A stretch of 64,000 nt of DNA, from contig JACWEQ010000003.1 in the NCBI GenBank assembly GCA_014653365.1, forward strand, positions 58,501 to 122,500. Reading direction: 5' to 3'. The stretch comes from Pelagibacterales bacterium SAG-MED49 (GTDB lineage Bacteria > Pseudomonadota > Alphaproteobacteria > Pelagibacterales > Pelagibacteraceae). The notes below the pieces were generated by a model. It made no database searches. It had not been told where the DNA came from and saw only the letters and a program-made list of their open reading frames with translations. Shown here one piece after another: positions 49,340-60,584 of the stretch (positions are counted from its first letter, which is position 1; each line of letters opens with the position of its first letter). The position numbers were made by a program, and so were the translations under genes.

Positions 49340-49486
49340 ATTTTTGCCTGAGAGTTTTGCTCCTTCGGCGGAAATTAATCTCTTTCCAGAGTGTTATGCT
49401 TTTTGACGGTCCTTTTGCCTGAGAGTTTCCGGGGTGGTTGCTCCTTCGGCGCTAAATATGACAAATTAGTCTCTCCCGACTACTAA
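49340..49486 (-). promoter_or_regulatory. Tandem glycine riboswitch upstream of malate synthase
   Basis: Minus strand has two aptamer signatures CGCCGAAGGAGCAA...AACTCTCAGGCAAAA, joined by a short linker. Confidence 0.95.
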
Positions 49487-49573
49487 TTTCTACTCTTAAT
49501 AAAAATTAAGTCAATCGTTATCATGAGGCAATTTTTCTATTAAACATTTTATTGCCTTTTTTAAAAATTAACT

Positions 49574-50689
49574 ATGCTTTATAAATATAGCATGAAAAAT
49601 TATCTTAATTTTGAGTCAGATATAAAAAATTTAGAGAGTGAGATTGAAAAATTAAAAGATCCATATAACCAAGATGGACTTTCGGAAGTAGATACTCAAA
49701 AAATATCAACCGTTCAAACCGAATTAGATGAGAAGCTAAAAGATATTTATTCTAATCTAGATCCTTGGCAGACGACAATGGTTGCAAGACACGAAGATAG
49801 ACCAAAATCAAAATTTTTTATTGATAACTTATTTGAAGATTTTATTTCTTTGTCTGGTGATCGATATTATGGAGAAGACAAGTCGGTTATTGCAGGTTTT
49901 GCAAAATTTAATGGCAATTCAGTATTAATAATTGGTCAGGAAAAAGGGGAAAACCTAGAAAGCAGAATTGAAAGAAATTTTGGAATGATGAGACCAGAAG
50001 GTTATAGAAAAACAATTAGATTAATGAATTTAGCGAACAAATTTAATATACCTATAATTTCTTTCATCGATACGCCTGGTGCATATCCAGGAGTTGGAGC
50101 TGAAGAAAGAGGACAAGCAGAAGCCATAGCTAAATCAATTGAGTGCTGTATGGAGCTTAAAGTTCCAACCTTAGCAATTATAATTGGTGAAGGAGGCTCA
50201 GGTGGTGCAATAGCATTAGCCTCTTCGAACAAAGTAATTATGTTAGAAAATTCAATTTATTCAGTTATCTCGCCAGAGGGATGTGCAACTATTTTGTGGA
50301 GAGATCCAAAAAAAATGCTTGATGCTGCAAAAGCAATGAAGTTATCAGCGAAAGATTTGTTAGAACTTAAAATTATAGACGAAATAATTCCAGAACCCCT
50401 GGGTGGTGCTCATAGGGATAGAGATTTAATGTTAGATAATTTAAGAAGCTCAATTTCTAAAAATTTAGAATATTTTAATGATTTATCAGCTGATGAAATT
50501 ATGAATGAAAGAAAAAATAAGTTTTTAAAAATTGGAAGAAATAAAGGTTTTGTAAGTAGCCCTGAAAATATAAGTACACTTACAATTAAAGAACAAAATA
50601 TTATAGAAATTTTAAAATCAAAAAAAATAATAATTGGATCAATTGGTCTAGGATTAATTTTACTAATTGTAGCAATTAGTTTGGTGTAA
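49574..50689 (+). CDS. accA: Acetyl-CoA carboxylase carboxyltransferase alpha subunit (ATG at 49592 possibly the real start)
   Basis: FMSL-type core DTPGAYPGVGAEERGQAEAIAKSI, GEGGSGGAIALA; unusual extra C-terminal TM-like tail (IIIGSIGLGLILLIVAISLV). Confidence 0.94.
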   Translation: MLYKYSMKNYLNFESDIKNLESEIEKLKDPYNQDGLSEVDTQKISTVQTELDEKLKDIYSNLDPWQTTMVARHEDRPKSKFFIDNLFEDFISLSGDRYYGEDKSVIAGFAKFNGNSVLIIGQEKGENLESRIERNFGMMRPEGYRKTIRLMNLANKFNIPIISFIDTPGAYPGVGAEERGQAEAIAKSIECCMELKVPTLAIIIGEGGSGGAIALASSNKVIMLENSIYSVISPEGCATILWRDPKKMLDAAKAMKLSAKDLLELKIIDEIIPEPLGGAHRDRDLMLDNLRSSISKNLEYFNDLSADEIMNERKNKFLKIGRNKGFVSSPENISTLTIKEQNIIEILKSKKIIIGSIGLGLILLIVAISLV

Positions 50690-50694
50690 AATCT

Positions 50695-53259
50695 TTATAA
50701 ACCTCCACAACAATTTTTGAATTTTTTACCAGTTGCTTCACATCGATCATTCCTTGAAATTTTTTGGTCTTTTTTAACAATTAAAAGACATTTGGGATCA
50801 TCAGATTTATCGATTGTTTTTGTAGAACTTGAAAGCTGTCTTTCTTGAGTTACAACTTTTAAATTTATTAAAATAGTTACATAATCTAATTTTAGTTTAT
50901 CTAAAAGATTTGAGAATAATTCAAACGCCTCTTTTTTATATTCAATTAAAGGATCTCGTTGTCCATAGGATCTAAGTCCAATTACTTGTCTTAGTTGTTC
51001 TAAGTATTGAATATGAGATTTCCAATTCAAATCTATTGATTGAAGAAATATTCTTTTTTCTATCTCCTTTGCATGATCTTCTCCCAAAAGATTAATTCTC
51101 TCCTGTCTAGACTCTAAAAATTTATTCATAATTTTTTCTTTTATTTCATCATCTTTTGAAGAAATTAATTCTTTAAGTTCAGCCTCACTAAAACTTTTTC
51201 CAATAATTTGTTTAAGACGATTGCTAAATTCATTACTTTTAGGGTTTGATAAGTTCTTTATTTTTAACTTTATAATATCTTGAATTATTTCATTTAAAAA
51301 TTCATCAGAGTAACTAAATATATTTTCACTATTCATTGCATCTTTTCTTTGAGAAAATACAACATGTCTTTGGTCATTTAAAACGTTATCAAATTTGATT
51401 AAAGTTTTTCTAATATCAAAGTTTCTAGCCTCAACTTTTTGTTGAGCTCTCTCAAGTGCTTTATTTATCCATGGATGATCAATGCTCTCCCCATCTTTGA
51501 GTCCTAATTTTTCTAACATTTTATTCATAGACTCAGATCCAAAAATTCTCATTAAATCATCTTCAAGACTTACATAAAATATCGAACTTCCCTCATCACC
51601 TTGTCTCCCAGATCTACCTCTTGCTTGATTATCAACTCTTCGAGACTCCATTCTCTCAGTTCCTATAACAAATAATCCACCTAAAGATTTTATCTTACTT
51701 TTATCAGTTTTAAGTTGATCTTCTGGAATAGAACCTTTTTTTCCACCAAGTTGAATATCCACACCTCTTCCAGAAATACTTGTTGTAATTATTACTGATT
51801 TTTCTTTACCAGCATTTGCAATTATATCTGCTTCATTTTCATGGTTTTTAGCATTTAAAACTAAATGTTTTATATTTTTTTTCTTTAATAAAGCTGAATA
51901 AACCTCAGACTTATTAACACTAGATGTGAAAATTAAAATTGGCTGTTTAGCTTCATGACATTCAATTATTTTATCAATAATAGCATTATTTTTTTCATCT
52001 TCTGTTCTAAAAATTTGATCATTATAATCTTTTCTGATCATTTCATTATTAGTTGGAATTATCACAACGGGTAAATTGTAAATTTCAAAAAATTCTTCAG
52101 ACTCAGTTGCAGCAGTTCCTGTACATCCAGAGATTTTTTTATAAAGTTTAAAATAATTTTGATAAGTTATAGATGCTAAAGTTTGATTTTCAGCTTGAAT
52201 ATTGATTTGTTCTTTTGCTTCTAAAGCTTGATGTAATCCATCACCAAATCTTCTACCTTCAAGTATCCTACCCGTAAGTTCATCTATAATTTTTAAATTT
52301 TCATCCTGGATAATATAGTCTTTACCTTTTTCAAATAGATGATTAGCTCGAAGGGCTTGATTTACATGGTGCACTAAATGTAAATTTTCTGGATCATAGA
52401 AATTATTATTTTTTAAAATTCCAGCATTAGAAAATATTTTTTCTACATTGTTAATCCCATCATTAGTTAAAAGAATACTTTTTTCTTTTTCATCTATTTC
52501 GTAATCTTTATTATTTAATTGTTTTACCAGTTTATCGATAGCAAGATATTGGGCTGTTTTATCTTCAGTTGAACCCGAAATAACTAAGGGCGTTCTAGCT
52601 TCATCAATTAGGCAAGAGTCTATTTCATCAACTATAGAAAATGAATGTTCTCTTTGTACCATATCATTTTCTGAAAATTTCATATTATCTCTTAAGTAAT
52701 CAAATCCAAGCTCACTATTTGTTGCGTAGGTAATATCACAACTATAATTTTTTTTACGCTCAACATCATCCTGATCATTATTAATATAGCCTGAAGACAA
52801 GCCTAAAAGATTATAGATTAGCCCCATTTCAATAGAGTCTCTTTTTGCAAGATAGTCGTTGACTGTTACAATATGAACTCCTTTTTCACAAAGTGCATTT
52901 AAGTAAGCAGCCAATGTAATGGTTAGAGTTTTCCCTTCTCCAGTTCTCATTTCGGCAATTTTCCCTTCATGAAGAGCAACACCTCCAATTATTTGAACAT
53001 CAAAATGTCTTTCATTACGTGTTCTTTTTGAAGCCTCTCTTACTAACGCAAATGCTTCAGGCAAAATATCGTCTAAGGTTTTTCCTTGTTTTAATTTTTC
53101 TTTATATTCAAGTGTTTTTTTTGGAAACTCTAAATCATTAAGATCTTTAAATTCATCTTCTAGCAAATTTATTTTTTTGAGAATTTTACCTATTCTTTCA
53201 AGCTCTTTTTGATTATTAGACTTGATGAATTTTGTAATGAAATTTAATGGGTTAAACAT
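50695..53259 (-). CDS. secA: Preprotein translocase subunit SecA
   Basis: AEMRTGEGKTLTITLAAYLNAL, VNDYLAKRD, GGLFVIGTERMESRRVDNQARGRSGRQGD, C-terminal Zn site CEATGKKFKNCCG. Confidence 0.98.
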   Translation of the reverse strand: MFNPLNFITKFIKSNNQKELERIGKILKKINLLEDEFKDLNDLEFPKKTLEYKEKLKQGKTLDDILPEAFALVREASKRTRNERHFDVQIIGGVALHEGKIAEMRTGEGKTLTITLAAYLNALCEKGVHIVTVNDYLAKRDSIEMGLIYNLLGLSSGYINNDQDDVERKKNYSCDITYATNSELGFDYLRDNMKFSENDMVQREHSFSIVDEIDSCLIDEARTPLVISGSTEDKTAQYLAIDKLVKQLNNKDYEIDEKEKSILLTNDGINNVEKIFSNAGILKNNNFYDPENLHLVHHVNQALRANHLFEKGKDYIIQDENLKIIDELTGRILEGRRFGDGLHQALEAKEQINIQAENQTLASITYQNYFKLYKKISGCTGTAATESEEFFEIYNLPVVIIPTNNEMIRKDYNDQIFRTEDEKNNAIIDKIIECHEAKQPILIFTSSVNKSEVYSALLKKKNIKHLVLNAKNHENEADIIANAGKEKSVIITTSISGRGVDIQLGGKKGSIPEDQLKTDKSKIKSLGGLFVIGTERMESRRVDNQARGRSGRQGDEGSSIFYVSLEDDLMRIFGSESMNKMLEKLGLKDGESIDHPWINKALERAQQKVEARNFDIRKTLIKFDNVLNDQRHVVFSQRKDAMNSENIFSYSDEFLNEIIQDIIKLKIKNLSNPKSNEFSNRLKQIIGKSFSEAELKELISSKDDEIKEKIMNKFLESRQERINLLGEDHAKEIEKRIFLQSIDLNWKSHIQYLEQLRQVIGLRSYGQRDPLIEYKKEAFELFSNLLDKLKLDYVTILINLKVVTQERQLSSSTKTIDKSDDPKCLLIVKKDQKISRNDRCEATGKKFKNCCGGL

Positions 53260-53324
53260 GAGTATTTGATTTATTCTTTACTTATATTGTTTAATATATG
53301 TATTAAATAATTATTTTAAACACT

Positions 53325-54626
53325 ATGGGAATTAATTTATCTAATCTTTTAAATTCAAAATCAAAAAATACCAGAATGATTGATTTTCAAGACTTAGATC
53401 ATATTGAAGGGCTGTCAATTTCTGTTGTTAGTGCAAATCTATATAATGATAGTAGAGACGATTTATCAATGTTCTATTTTAGAGATGGTGCCAATTATGC
53501 CTCTGTTTATACTCAATCAAAAATACTTTCAGAAAATATTAAATGGAATTTGAGTCAAAATAGTAAAAAAATATACTCACTTTTAGTTAATACAAGAAAT
53601 GCGAATGCTTTTACTGGCAAACAAGGCTATGAAAGTCTCAAGAAATTGTCAAACCAAATTTCAACTGGTCTATCTAAAAAACAAGAACAAGATGAAGATA
53701 GTCCTAAAAAAATTTCTCCTAAAGAAATTATGTTTGGATGTACAGGTACTATTGGTGAAAAGTTTCCTTGTGAAAAAATTCTTCATCAAATTCCTAATTT
53801 GATTAATAAAATTAGATATACCCAAAATAAATTTATTTGGATGAAAGCTGCTCTTGGAATTATGACTACAGATACTAAGCCTAAGTTAACAATGGAAAAG
53901 TGCAAAATAGGGAATAAAAATATTAAGATTTATGGAATTGCAAAAGGCTCTGGAATGATACATCCAAATATGGCAACTACTTTGGCTTATATTTTTACAG
54001 ATGCAAAATTATCAAATGATATTTTAAATAAATTATTAAAAAAAAATATTTCAACAACATTTAATGCAATAACATGTGATGGAGATACAAGTACTAATGA
54101 TATGGCAACTATTTTTGCAACTGGAAAAGTAGATAATTCTCAAATTACAAATTTAAATGATAAAAAAATTCAAAATTTTGATAAAGCTTTAAATCAGGTG
54201 TTATTGAATCTAGCTAAGAGGGTGGTTTCAGATGGCGAAGGATCATCTAAGTTTGTCACTATAAATGTTAATAGATGTAAATCAGAGATAGAAGCTAAAC
54301 AGATTGCCTTTTCAATTGCCAACTCGCCTTTAGTAAAAACTGCAATTGCTGGTGAAGATCCCAATTGGGGAAGAATTGTGATGGCAATTGGAAAAGCTGG
54401 ACCTAAAATAAATCTGAAAAAACTATCAATTAAATTTGGTGATTTAAAAATCGTTCAAGATGGTAAGCTACATCAAAATTACAATGAAAAAAAAACTTCT
54501 TTATACATGAAAAATGAAAATATTGATCTTGATATTGAAATTTTTACGGGAACAAAAAGTTTTTCAGTCTATACAATGGATTTTACGAAAAAATATATAG
54601 ATATAAATACAGATTATAGAAGCTAA
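53325..54626 (+). CDS. argJ: Bifunctional glutamate N-acetyltransferase/amino-acid acetyltransferase
   Basis: GSGMIHPNMATTLAYIFTDA, TCDGDTSTNDMATIFATGK, GEDPNWGRIVMAIGKAG. Confidence 0.96.
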   Translation: MGINLSNLLNSKSKNTRMIDFQDLDHIEGLSISVVSANLYNDSRDDLSMFYFRDGANYASVYTQSKILSENIKWNLSQNSKKIYSLLVNTRNANAFTGKQGYESLKKLSNQISTGLSKKQEQDEDSPKKISPKEIMFGCTGTIGEKFPCEKILHQIPNLINKIRYTQNKFIWMKAALGIMTTDTKPKLTMEKCKIGNKNIKIYGIAKGSGMIHPNMATTLAYIFTDAKLSNDILNKLLKKNISTTFNAITCDGDTSTNDMATIFATGKVDNSQITNLNDKKIQNFDKALNQVLLNLAKRVVSDGEGSSKFVTINVNRCKSEIEAKQIAFSIANSPLVKTAIAGEDPNWGRIVMAIGKAGPKINLKKLSIKFGDLKIVQDGKLHQNYNEKKTSLYMKNENIDLDIEIFTGTKSFSVYTMDFTKKYIDINTDYRS

Positions 54627-54665
54627 ATACATTGAAAATTTAATTTTTATTATTAATTATATATT

Positions 54666-55094
54666 ATGATCAAATATAGATTGGCATGTAATGATTGTGA
54701 GCTATCATTTGATAGCTGGTTCGCTTCATCAAAAGAATTTGAAAAATTAAAAAAAAAAAAATTATTAATTTGTTATAATTGTAATTCTTTAAAAGTGGAC
54801 AAAACACTAATGGCTCCAACGTTAATAAATAATAAAAAAAATTTAAATAACAGTATGGAGTTAACCAAATATGAAAACGTAAAAAAAACTATTAAAAATT
54901 ATCAAAAATTTATTAAAGATAATTTTAAGTATGTGGGTGAAAATTTTGCTTATGAAGCACGATCCATACATTATGATAAGAAAAAGAAATCTAAAGGAAT
55001 ATATGGAAATGCCTCCAAAAAAGACCTTAATGAATTAAAAGAAGAGGGGATTGATACTCAAATGATACCCTGGATTGAAGATATAGATAATTAA
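54666..55094 (+). CDS. DUF1178 family protein
   Basis: MIKYRLACNDCELSFDSWFASSKEFEKL, CYNCNS. Confidence 0.88.
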   Translation: MIKYRLACNDCELSFDSWFASSKEFEKLKKKKLLICYNCNSLKVDKTLMAPTLINNKKNLNNSMELTKYENVKKTIKNYQKFIKDNFKYVGENFAYEARSIHYDKKKKSKGIYGNASKKDLNELKEEGIDTQMIPWIEDIDN

Positions 55095-55813
55095 ACTTTT
55101 ATAAATTTTGCAATATAATTTACAGATGTGTCTGTGGACACACTCCATTCATCTTTGATTATATTAAAATTCATTCCATCTAATTTATCTAATTTTAAAT
55201 TATTTTTTAGTAAAATACTTTTAAGATCTTCAGGTGTTACAAACTTTTCCCATTCATGAGTGCCTATTGGAAGCCATCTCAAAATATACTCTGCACCAAT
55301 AATTGCAAAAACATATGACTTTAATGTTTTATTAAGAGTTGCAACAAACATTAGGCCATTTTTTTTAAGCAGTTTTGAACAAGATCTTATAAAAAAATTT
55401 ATATCTTCAACATGTTCAATTATTTCCATATTTAAAATAACATCAAATTTTTTTTTAATTTTAAGTTTTTCAGGAGATGAGCACAGATATTTGATACTAA
55501 GTTTATTTTTTTTTGCGTGTAATTTAGCAATATTAATATTTTTATCAGATGCATCTATACCTGTTACGCTAGCTCCTAATCTTGTCATTGGTTCAGATAG
55601 AAGTCCACCGCCACATCCTATGTCTAATATATTAATTTTTTGTAAAGGTCTTTTTTTAGCTTTTAATTTAAAATTTTGAATAATATTTTCTTTAATATAT
55701 CTTATTCTAATAGGGTTAAATTTATGTAGTGGTTTAAATTTACCATTAGGATCCCACCATTCGGTGGCCATTCTTGAAAATTTTTCTATTTCTTTTTTAT
55801 TTACACTGCTCAT
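55091..55813 (-). CDS. ubiG: 3-demethylubiquinol 3-O-methyltransferase
   Basis: EWWDPNGKFKPLHKFNPIRIRYI, DIGCGGGLLSEPMTRLGASVTGIDAS. Confidence 0.95.
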   Translation of the reverse strand: MSSVNKKEIEKFSRMATEWWDPNGKFKPLHKFNPIRIRYIKENIIQNFKLKAKKRPLQKINILDIGCGGGLLSEPMTRLGASVTGIDASDKNINIAKLHAKKNKLSIKYLCSSPEKLKIKKKFDVILNMEIIEHVEDINFFIRSCSKLLKKNGLMFVATLNKTLKSYVFAIIGAEYILRWLPIGTHEWEKFVTPEDLKSILLKNNLKLDKLDGMNFNIIKDEWSVSTDTSVNYIAKFIKV

Positions 55814-55891
55814 GATAGATAATTAGTTGACATAGCAATTAAGATGTATTTTATCAAATATTAATTAAATTATAATAATTAAATCTGATCA

Positions 55892-57103
55892 ATGAAAACT
55901 GTTGTATTAAAGTTTGGTGGAACTTCTGTTGGTAGTATTGATAGAATCAAAAATGTTTGTAAGATTATTGCTTCGTATAAAAAGAAAAACGTCAAAGTTT
56001 TAGCAATCTCCTCTGCAATGAGCGGTGTTACAAATGATCTCGTTAATAAATCTAAATTGATAAGTAATAATTTTGATAAAGCAGAGTATGACACATTAGT
56101 ATCTACTGGTGAGCAAGCATCTTGTGCTCTAATAGCAGGAAGATTAAAACATATGGGATTTAGATCTAGATCTTGGATGTCATGGCAGTTACCAATATTA
56201 ACAGAAGGCCCTTACTCTGGCGCAAGAATTAGCAAAATAGTTGTAAAAGAATTAAATAAATATTTAAAAAGTGGAGGTATTCCTATTATTACTGGGTTTC
56301 AAGGTGTTAACAGTGAGCTTAGATTAACCACTATTGGTAGAAGTGGTTCAGATGCTTCAGCAATAATGTTGGCTAAATTTATTAAAGCTGAAGAGTGTAT
56401 AATTTATACAGATGTAGATGGAGTTTATACAACTGACCCCAGACAGTATAAAAATGCAAAAAAGATAAAAAAAATATTTTATGATGAAATGTTGGAAATG
56501 GCATCCTTGGGATCAAAAGTTATGCAGCCAACTTCAGTACAAGATGCTAAACTAAATAAAATTGATATTCAGGTTAAATCTTCATTTGTCAAAAAATCTG
56601 GAACATTAATCACTGGCTCCAGTAAAGCTTTTAGTAATCAAATTATTACTGGAATTTCTTCAACAAAAAATGATGCTAAAATTACAATTGTAGGAGTTAA
56701 AGATAGACCTGGTATTGCAGCATCTATTTTTAAACCTTTGTCTCAAAATTTAATTAATGTGGATATGGTTATTCAAAATATTTCATTAAATGGTAAAGAA
56801 ACAGATTTAACATTTACAATTAAATCTGATGATTTAAAAAAAACAGAAAAATTAATTAAACAAAATAAAAAAATATCTTATAAAAAATTATCCTTTGATA
56901 AAGATGTTTCTAAAGTTTCGATAATTGGAGTTGGAATGATAACAACTCCAGGTATTACCTATAGAATGTTTCAAGCTTTAGCTTTAAAAAAAGTAAATAT
57001 TTTAGTAATTTCCACTTCTGAAATTAAAATATCTGTTTTAGTTTCTACAAAGAATGTAAAAAAAGCAATAACCGTTTTACATAAAGAATTTAAATTAGAT
57101 TAA
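55892..57103 (+). CDS. lysC: Aspartate kinase
   Basis: [40 protein letters not shown]-terminal ACT domains. Confidence 0.95.
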   Translation: MKTVVLKFGGTSVGSIDRIKNVCKIIASYKKKNVKVLAISSAMSGVTNDLVNKSKLISNNFDKAEYDTLVSTGEQASCALIAGRLKHMGFRSRSWMSWQLPILTEGPYSGARISKIVVKELNKYLKSGGIPIITGFQGVNSELRLTTIGRSGSDASAIMLAKFIKAEECIIYTDVDGVYTTDPRQYKNAKKIKKIFYDEMLEMASLGSKVMQPTSVQDAKLNKIDIQVKSSFVKKSGTLITGSSKAFSNQIITGISSTKNDAKITIVGVKDRPGIAASIFKPLSQNLINVDMVIQNISLNGKETDLTFTIKSDDLKKTEKLIKQNKKISYKKLSFDKDVSKVSIIGVGMITTPGITYRMFQALALKKVNILVISTSEIKISVLVSTKNVKKAITVLHKEFKLD

Positions 57104-57105
57104 TA

Positions 57106-58206
57106 ATGAGCGTTAGACCTTTTAGAGATATTAAACGAAAAAAAACTAAAGTAATTAATGTTGGTGATGTAAAAATTGGTGGAGATAATCCAATTTCTGT
57201 TCAGTCAATGACAAATACTCTAACAACAGATGTGAAGGCTACAATTAATCAAATTAATGATATTGTCGAAGAAGGTGCCGATATTGTCAGAGTTTCATGT
57301 CCCGATAAAGATTCTACTGCTGCACTAAAAGAAATAGTTAATCATGTATCTGTACCAATTGTTGCAGATATACATTTTCATTTCAAAAGAGCAGTTGAGG
57401 CAGCAGAAAGTGGAGCAAAATGTTTAAGAATTAATCCAGGAAATATAGGTGATAAAGTAAAAATTCATGAAGTTTTGAGTGCAGCAAAAAATAATGATTG
57501 TTCAATAAGAATAGGAGTTAATGCAGGATCTTTAGAGAGAGATATTTTAGAGAAATTTAAAGAACCTTGTCCAGAAGCTTTAGTTGAAAGTGCGCTAAGA
57601 AATATAAAGATTTTAGAAGATCAAGATTTTTTCAACTTTAAAATAAGTGTAAAATCATCTGATGTTTTTTTATCAATTGCAGCATATCGTCAACTTTCAA
57701 AGGTAACAGACTATCCATTGCATCTTGGAATAACTGAAGCTGGAAGTTTTGTATCTGGGAGTATAAAGTCATCAATAGGTCTAGGATCTTTACTAATGGA
57801 TGGGATTGGAGATACAATAAGAATTTCTTTATCAGATAATCCACCCCAAGAAATTAAAGTTGGAAATGAAATATTAAAATCCCTAGGTTTGAGAAATAGG
57901 GGTGTAAAAATTATATCTTGTCCATCATGCGCAAGACAAGCTTTTCAAGTGATTGATACTGTAAAAATTTTAGAAGATAAGCTGTCTCATATTAAAACTC
58001 CTGTTACACTATCAATTATTGGATGCGTTGTTAATGGCCCAGGAGAAGCGGCAATGACCGACATAGGTATTACTGGGGGAGGAAAAGGTAATAATATGCT
58101 TTATTTATCTGGAGTTCAGAGTGAAAAAGTTCTAACAGATGACATTATAAAAAAAGTCGTTTCAGAAGTTGAAAAAAAAGCTTCTGAATTAGAAAAAAAA
58201 TCATGA
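57106..58206 (+). CDS. ispG: (E)-4-hydroxy-3-methylbut-2-enyl-diphosphate synthase
   Basis: [45 protein letters not shown]. Confidence 0.96.
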   Translation: MSVRPFRDIKRKKTKVINVGDVKIGGDNPISVQSMTNTLTTDVKATINQINDIVEEGADIVRVSCPDKDSTAALKEIVNHVSVPIVADIHFHFKRAVEAAESGAKCLRINPGNIGDKVKIHEVLSAAKNNDCSIRIGVNAGSLERDILEKFKEPCPEALVESALRNIKILEDQDFFNFKISVKSSDVFLSIAAYRQLSKVTDYPLHLGITEAGSFVSGSIKSSIGLGSLLMDGIGDTIRISLSDNPPQEIKVGNEILKSLGLRNRGVKIISCPSCARQAFQVIDTVKILEDKLSHIKTPVTLSIIGCVVNGPGEAAMTDIGITGGGKGNNMLYLSGVQSEKVLTDDIIKKVVSEVEKKASELEKKS

Positions 58207-59276
58207 TCCCTGAAAAAACAATTGAAGAATTGATATTAAAACATTCCACATTAGAAAAAGATCTTTCATCTGGGGATTTAGATAAAAAATTATTTGCTGA
58301 AAAATCTAAAGAATATTCAGATGTCAATGAGATAATAGAAAATGCTAAAAATTATATTTCTTTTAAAAATAATAAAAAAGAAATAGAAAAAATTTTAGAA
58401 GATAGTGCTGGAGATGTAGAGCTTAAAAGTATGGCCGAACTAGAGTTAATAGAATTACAATCTCAACACGAAATAAATGAAAAAAAATTAAAATTGTTTT
58501 TACTTCCAAAAGATGAGGCTGATAAAAAAAATGCAATTATAGAAATTAGAGCTGGAACAGGCGGTCTAGAAGCAAGTTTATTTGCTTCAGATCTTTTTAA
58601 AATGTACGAAAAAGTAAGTCATAAAAAAAAATGGACTCTTGAAGTGATATCCATATCTAGAAGTGATGCGGGGGGCTTAAAAGAAGTTATAGCATCAATT
58701 AAAGGAACCAATATTTATTCCACACTAAAATATGAAAGTGGGGTTCATAGAGTTCAAAGAGTGCCAGATACAGAAACTCAAGGAAGGATTCACACTTCTG
58801 CAGCCACTGTTGCTGTGCTGCCTGAGGCAGAAGAAGTAGATCTTGAGATAAACGACTCGGACTTAAGAATAGATGTTTTTAGAGCTGGTGGCCCAGGAGG
58901 GCAATCAGTTAACACAACAGATAGTGCGGTAAGAATAACACATATTCCAACAGGCATGTCCGTTTCACAACAAGATGAAAAATCTCAACATAAAAATAAG
59001 GCAAAAGGTATGAAAATTTTGAGAGCTAGATTGTATGAATTAGAGCGATCTAGAATTGACCAGGAGAGGTCAAAAGATAGGAAAACTAAAATTGGAACAG
59101 GTGATAGATCTGAAAGAATTAGAACATATAATTTTCCCCAAGGAAGAATTACAGATCATAGAATAAACTTAACACTTCACAGATTAGAAGAGTTTTTAGA
59201 AGGAGAAGCATTTGATGAGATGGTTGAGTCATTAACTTTGCAGGCTCAGGAAGAAAGTTTAAGTAATTTACAATAA
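58203..59276 (+). CDS. prfA: Peptide chain release factor 1
   Basis: [42 protein letters not shown]. Confidence 0.97.
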   Translation: MIPEKTIEELILKHSTLEKDLSSGDLDKKLFAEKSKEYSDVNEIIENAKNYISFKNNKKEIEKILEDSAGDVELKSMAELELIELQSQHEINEKKLKLFLLPKDEADKKNAIIEIRAGTGGLEASLFASDLFKMYEKVSHKKKWTLEVISISRSDAGGLKEVIASIKGTNIYSTLKYESGVHRVQRVPDTETQGRIHTSAATVAVLPEAEEVDLEINDSDLRIDVFRAGGPGGQSVNTTDSAVRITHIPTGMSVSQQDEKSQHKNKAKGMKILRARLYELERSRIDQERSKDRKTKIGTGDRSERIRTYNFPQGRITDHRINLTLHRLEEFLEGEAFDEMVESLTLQAQEESLSNLQ

Positions 59277-60119
59277 ATGAATATTCAATCAGCTATTATA
59301 GAAGGTGCTACTATACTTAAAAATAAGAGTATAAATTCTGCAAAATTAGATTCTGAAATTTTATTAGCTTCAGTGATTGATAAAGATAGAAAATATTTAA
59401 TTTTAAATAATGATCAAAATATAAAAGAGAAGAATTTAATACACTTCCAAAAACTAATAAACAAACGTTCATTCAGAGAGCCAATTGCTTACCTGACTAA
59501 TAAAAAACATTTTTGGAACTATGAGTTTTTTGTTACTAAAGATACTTTGATACCAAGACCAGATACTGAACTGATAGTAGAGCAAATACTTAAATTAACT
59601 AAATCTAAAACTAAAATGAAAATATTAGATATTGGAGTTGGTTCGGGATGTATTCTTTTAACTATTTTAAAAGAAAGAATAAATTTTTATGGAGTAGGAG
59701 TTGATATCAGTAAAAAATGTTTAAATATAAGTAAAATAAATGCAAAAAATCTTGAAGTGAGTTCAAGAGTAAAATTTTTCAAATCAGATGTTGACAAATT
59801 TGATCTAGGGAAATATGATCTAATTGTTTCTAATCCTCCATATATTAAAAAATTTAATTTAAAATATTTGGACAAAGATGTTATTAATTTTGAGCCAAAA
59901 TTAGCACTTGATGGTGGGTTAGATGGATTATCAGAAATCAGAAAAGTAATAACAAAATCATCTGAGCTGATTAAAAAAAATGGCAAATTTATTTTAGAGA
60001 TTGGTTTTGATCAAAAAAATAAAGTAATTAATTTATTAAAAGATAAAGGTTTTTATATAAATAGTATTTCAAAAGATCTTGCAAAGAATGATCGATGCAT
60101 CGTCAGTACAAAAATATAA
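59277..60119 (+). CDS. prmC: Release factor glutamine methyltransferase
   Basis: PRPDTELIVEQIL, DIGVGSGCILLTIL, SNPPYI; downstream of prfA. Confidence 0.95.
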   Translation: MNIQSAIIEGATILKNKSINSAKLDSEILLASVIDKDRKYLILNNDQNIKEKNLIHFQKLINKRSFREPIAYLTNKKHFWNYEFFVTKDTLIPRPDTELIVEQILKLTKSKTKMKILDIGVGSGCILLTILKERINFYGVGVDISKKCLNISKINAKNLEVSSRVKFFKSDVDKFDLGKYDLIVSNPPYIKKFNLKYLDKDVINFEPKLALDGGLDGLSEIRKVITKSSELIKKNGKFILEIGFDQKNKVINLLKDKGFYINSISKDLAKNDRCIVSTKI

Positions 60120-60131
60120 CTAATCAGACTT

Positions 60132-60584
60132 ATGGTAACATTTAGAAATAACAACAATAATATTAGAAGAAATAATTTCAGAAGAAATGATAGAATTTTT
60201 AAAACTACTGGGGATAGACCAAAATTTAGTTCTAATTATTCAAATAATGAAAACTTTAAAAGAAAAATTCCTGGCAGAAATAATCATAATGCTTCAAAAC
60301 TAATAGAAAAATATAATGATTTAGCAAGAGAAGCATCTTCTAATGGAGATAAAATCTTATCAGAAAATTATCTGCAACATGCAGATCATTTTACGAGAGT
60401 TATGAATGAGCAAGAAGCCTCTAGAAAAGAGAGATTTATAGTAAATAAACCCACAGACAATGAAAATTCTACAGTGGAAAAATCTACTCCAATAAATGAA
60501 GTTTCTAAAGATGAGGTGGTTAAAAAAGCTAAAGTTGCCACAGAGATTAAAAAAACAGTAAAGTCTGAGACTAAAGCTATTTAA
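60132..60584 (+). CDS. DUF4167 family protein
   Basis: Low-complexity Asn/Arg N-terminus, ASKLIEKYNDLAREASSNGDKILSENYLQHADHFTRVMNEQ; downstream of prmC. Confidence 0.85.
   Translation: MVTFRNNNNNIRRNNFRRNDRIFKTTGDRPKFSSNYSNNENFKRKIPGRNNHNASKLIEKYNDLAREASSNGDKILSENYLQHADHFTRVMNEQEASRKERFIVNKPTDNENSTVEKSTPINEVSKDEVVKKAKVATEIKKTVKSETKAI

Noticed and set aside
49530-49568. AGGCAAT...ATTGCCTTTTTT hairpin upstream of accA as a strong terminator
   Set aside because: The loop is about 18 nt and no plus-strand transcript is expected to end there; too weak to call.
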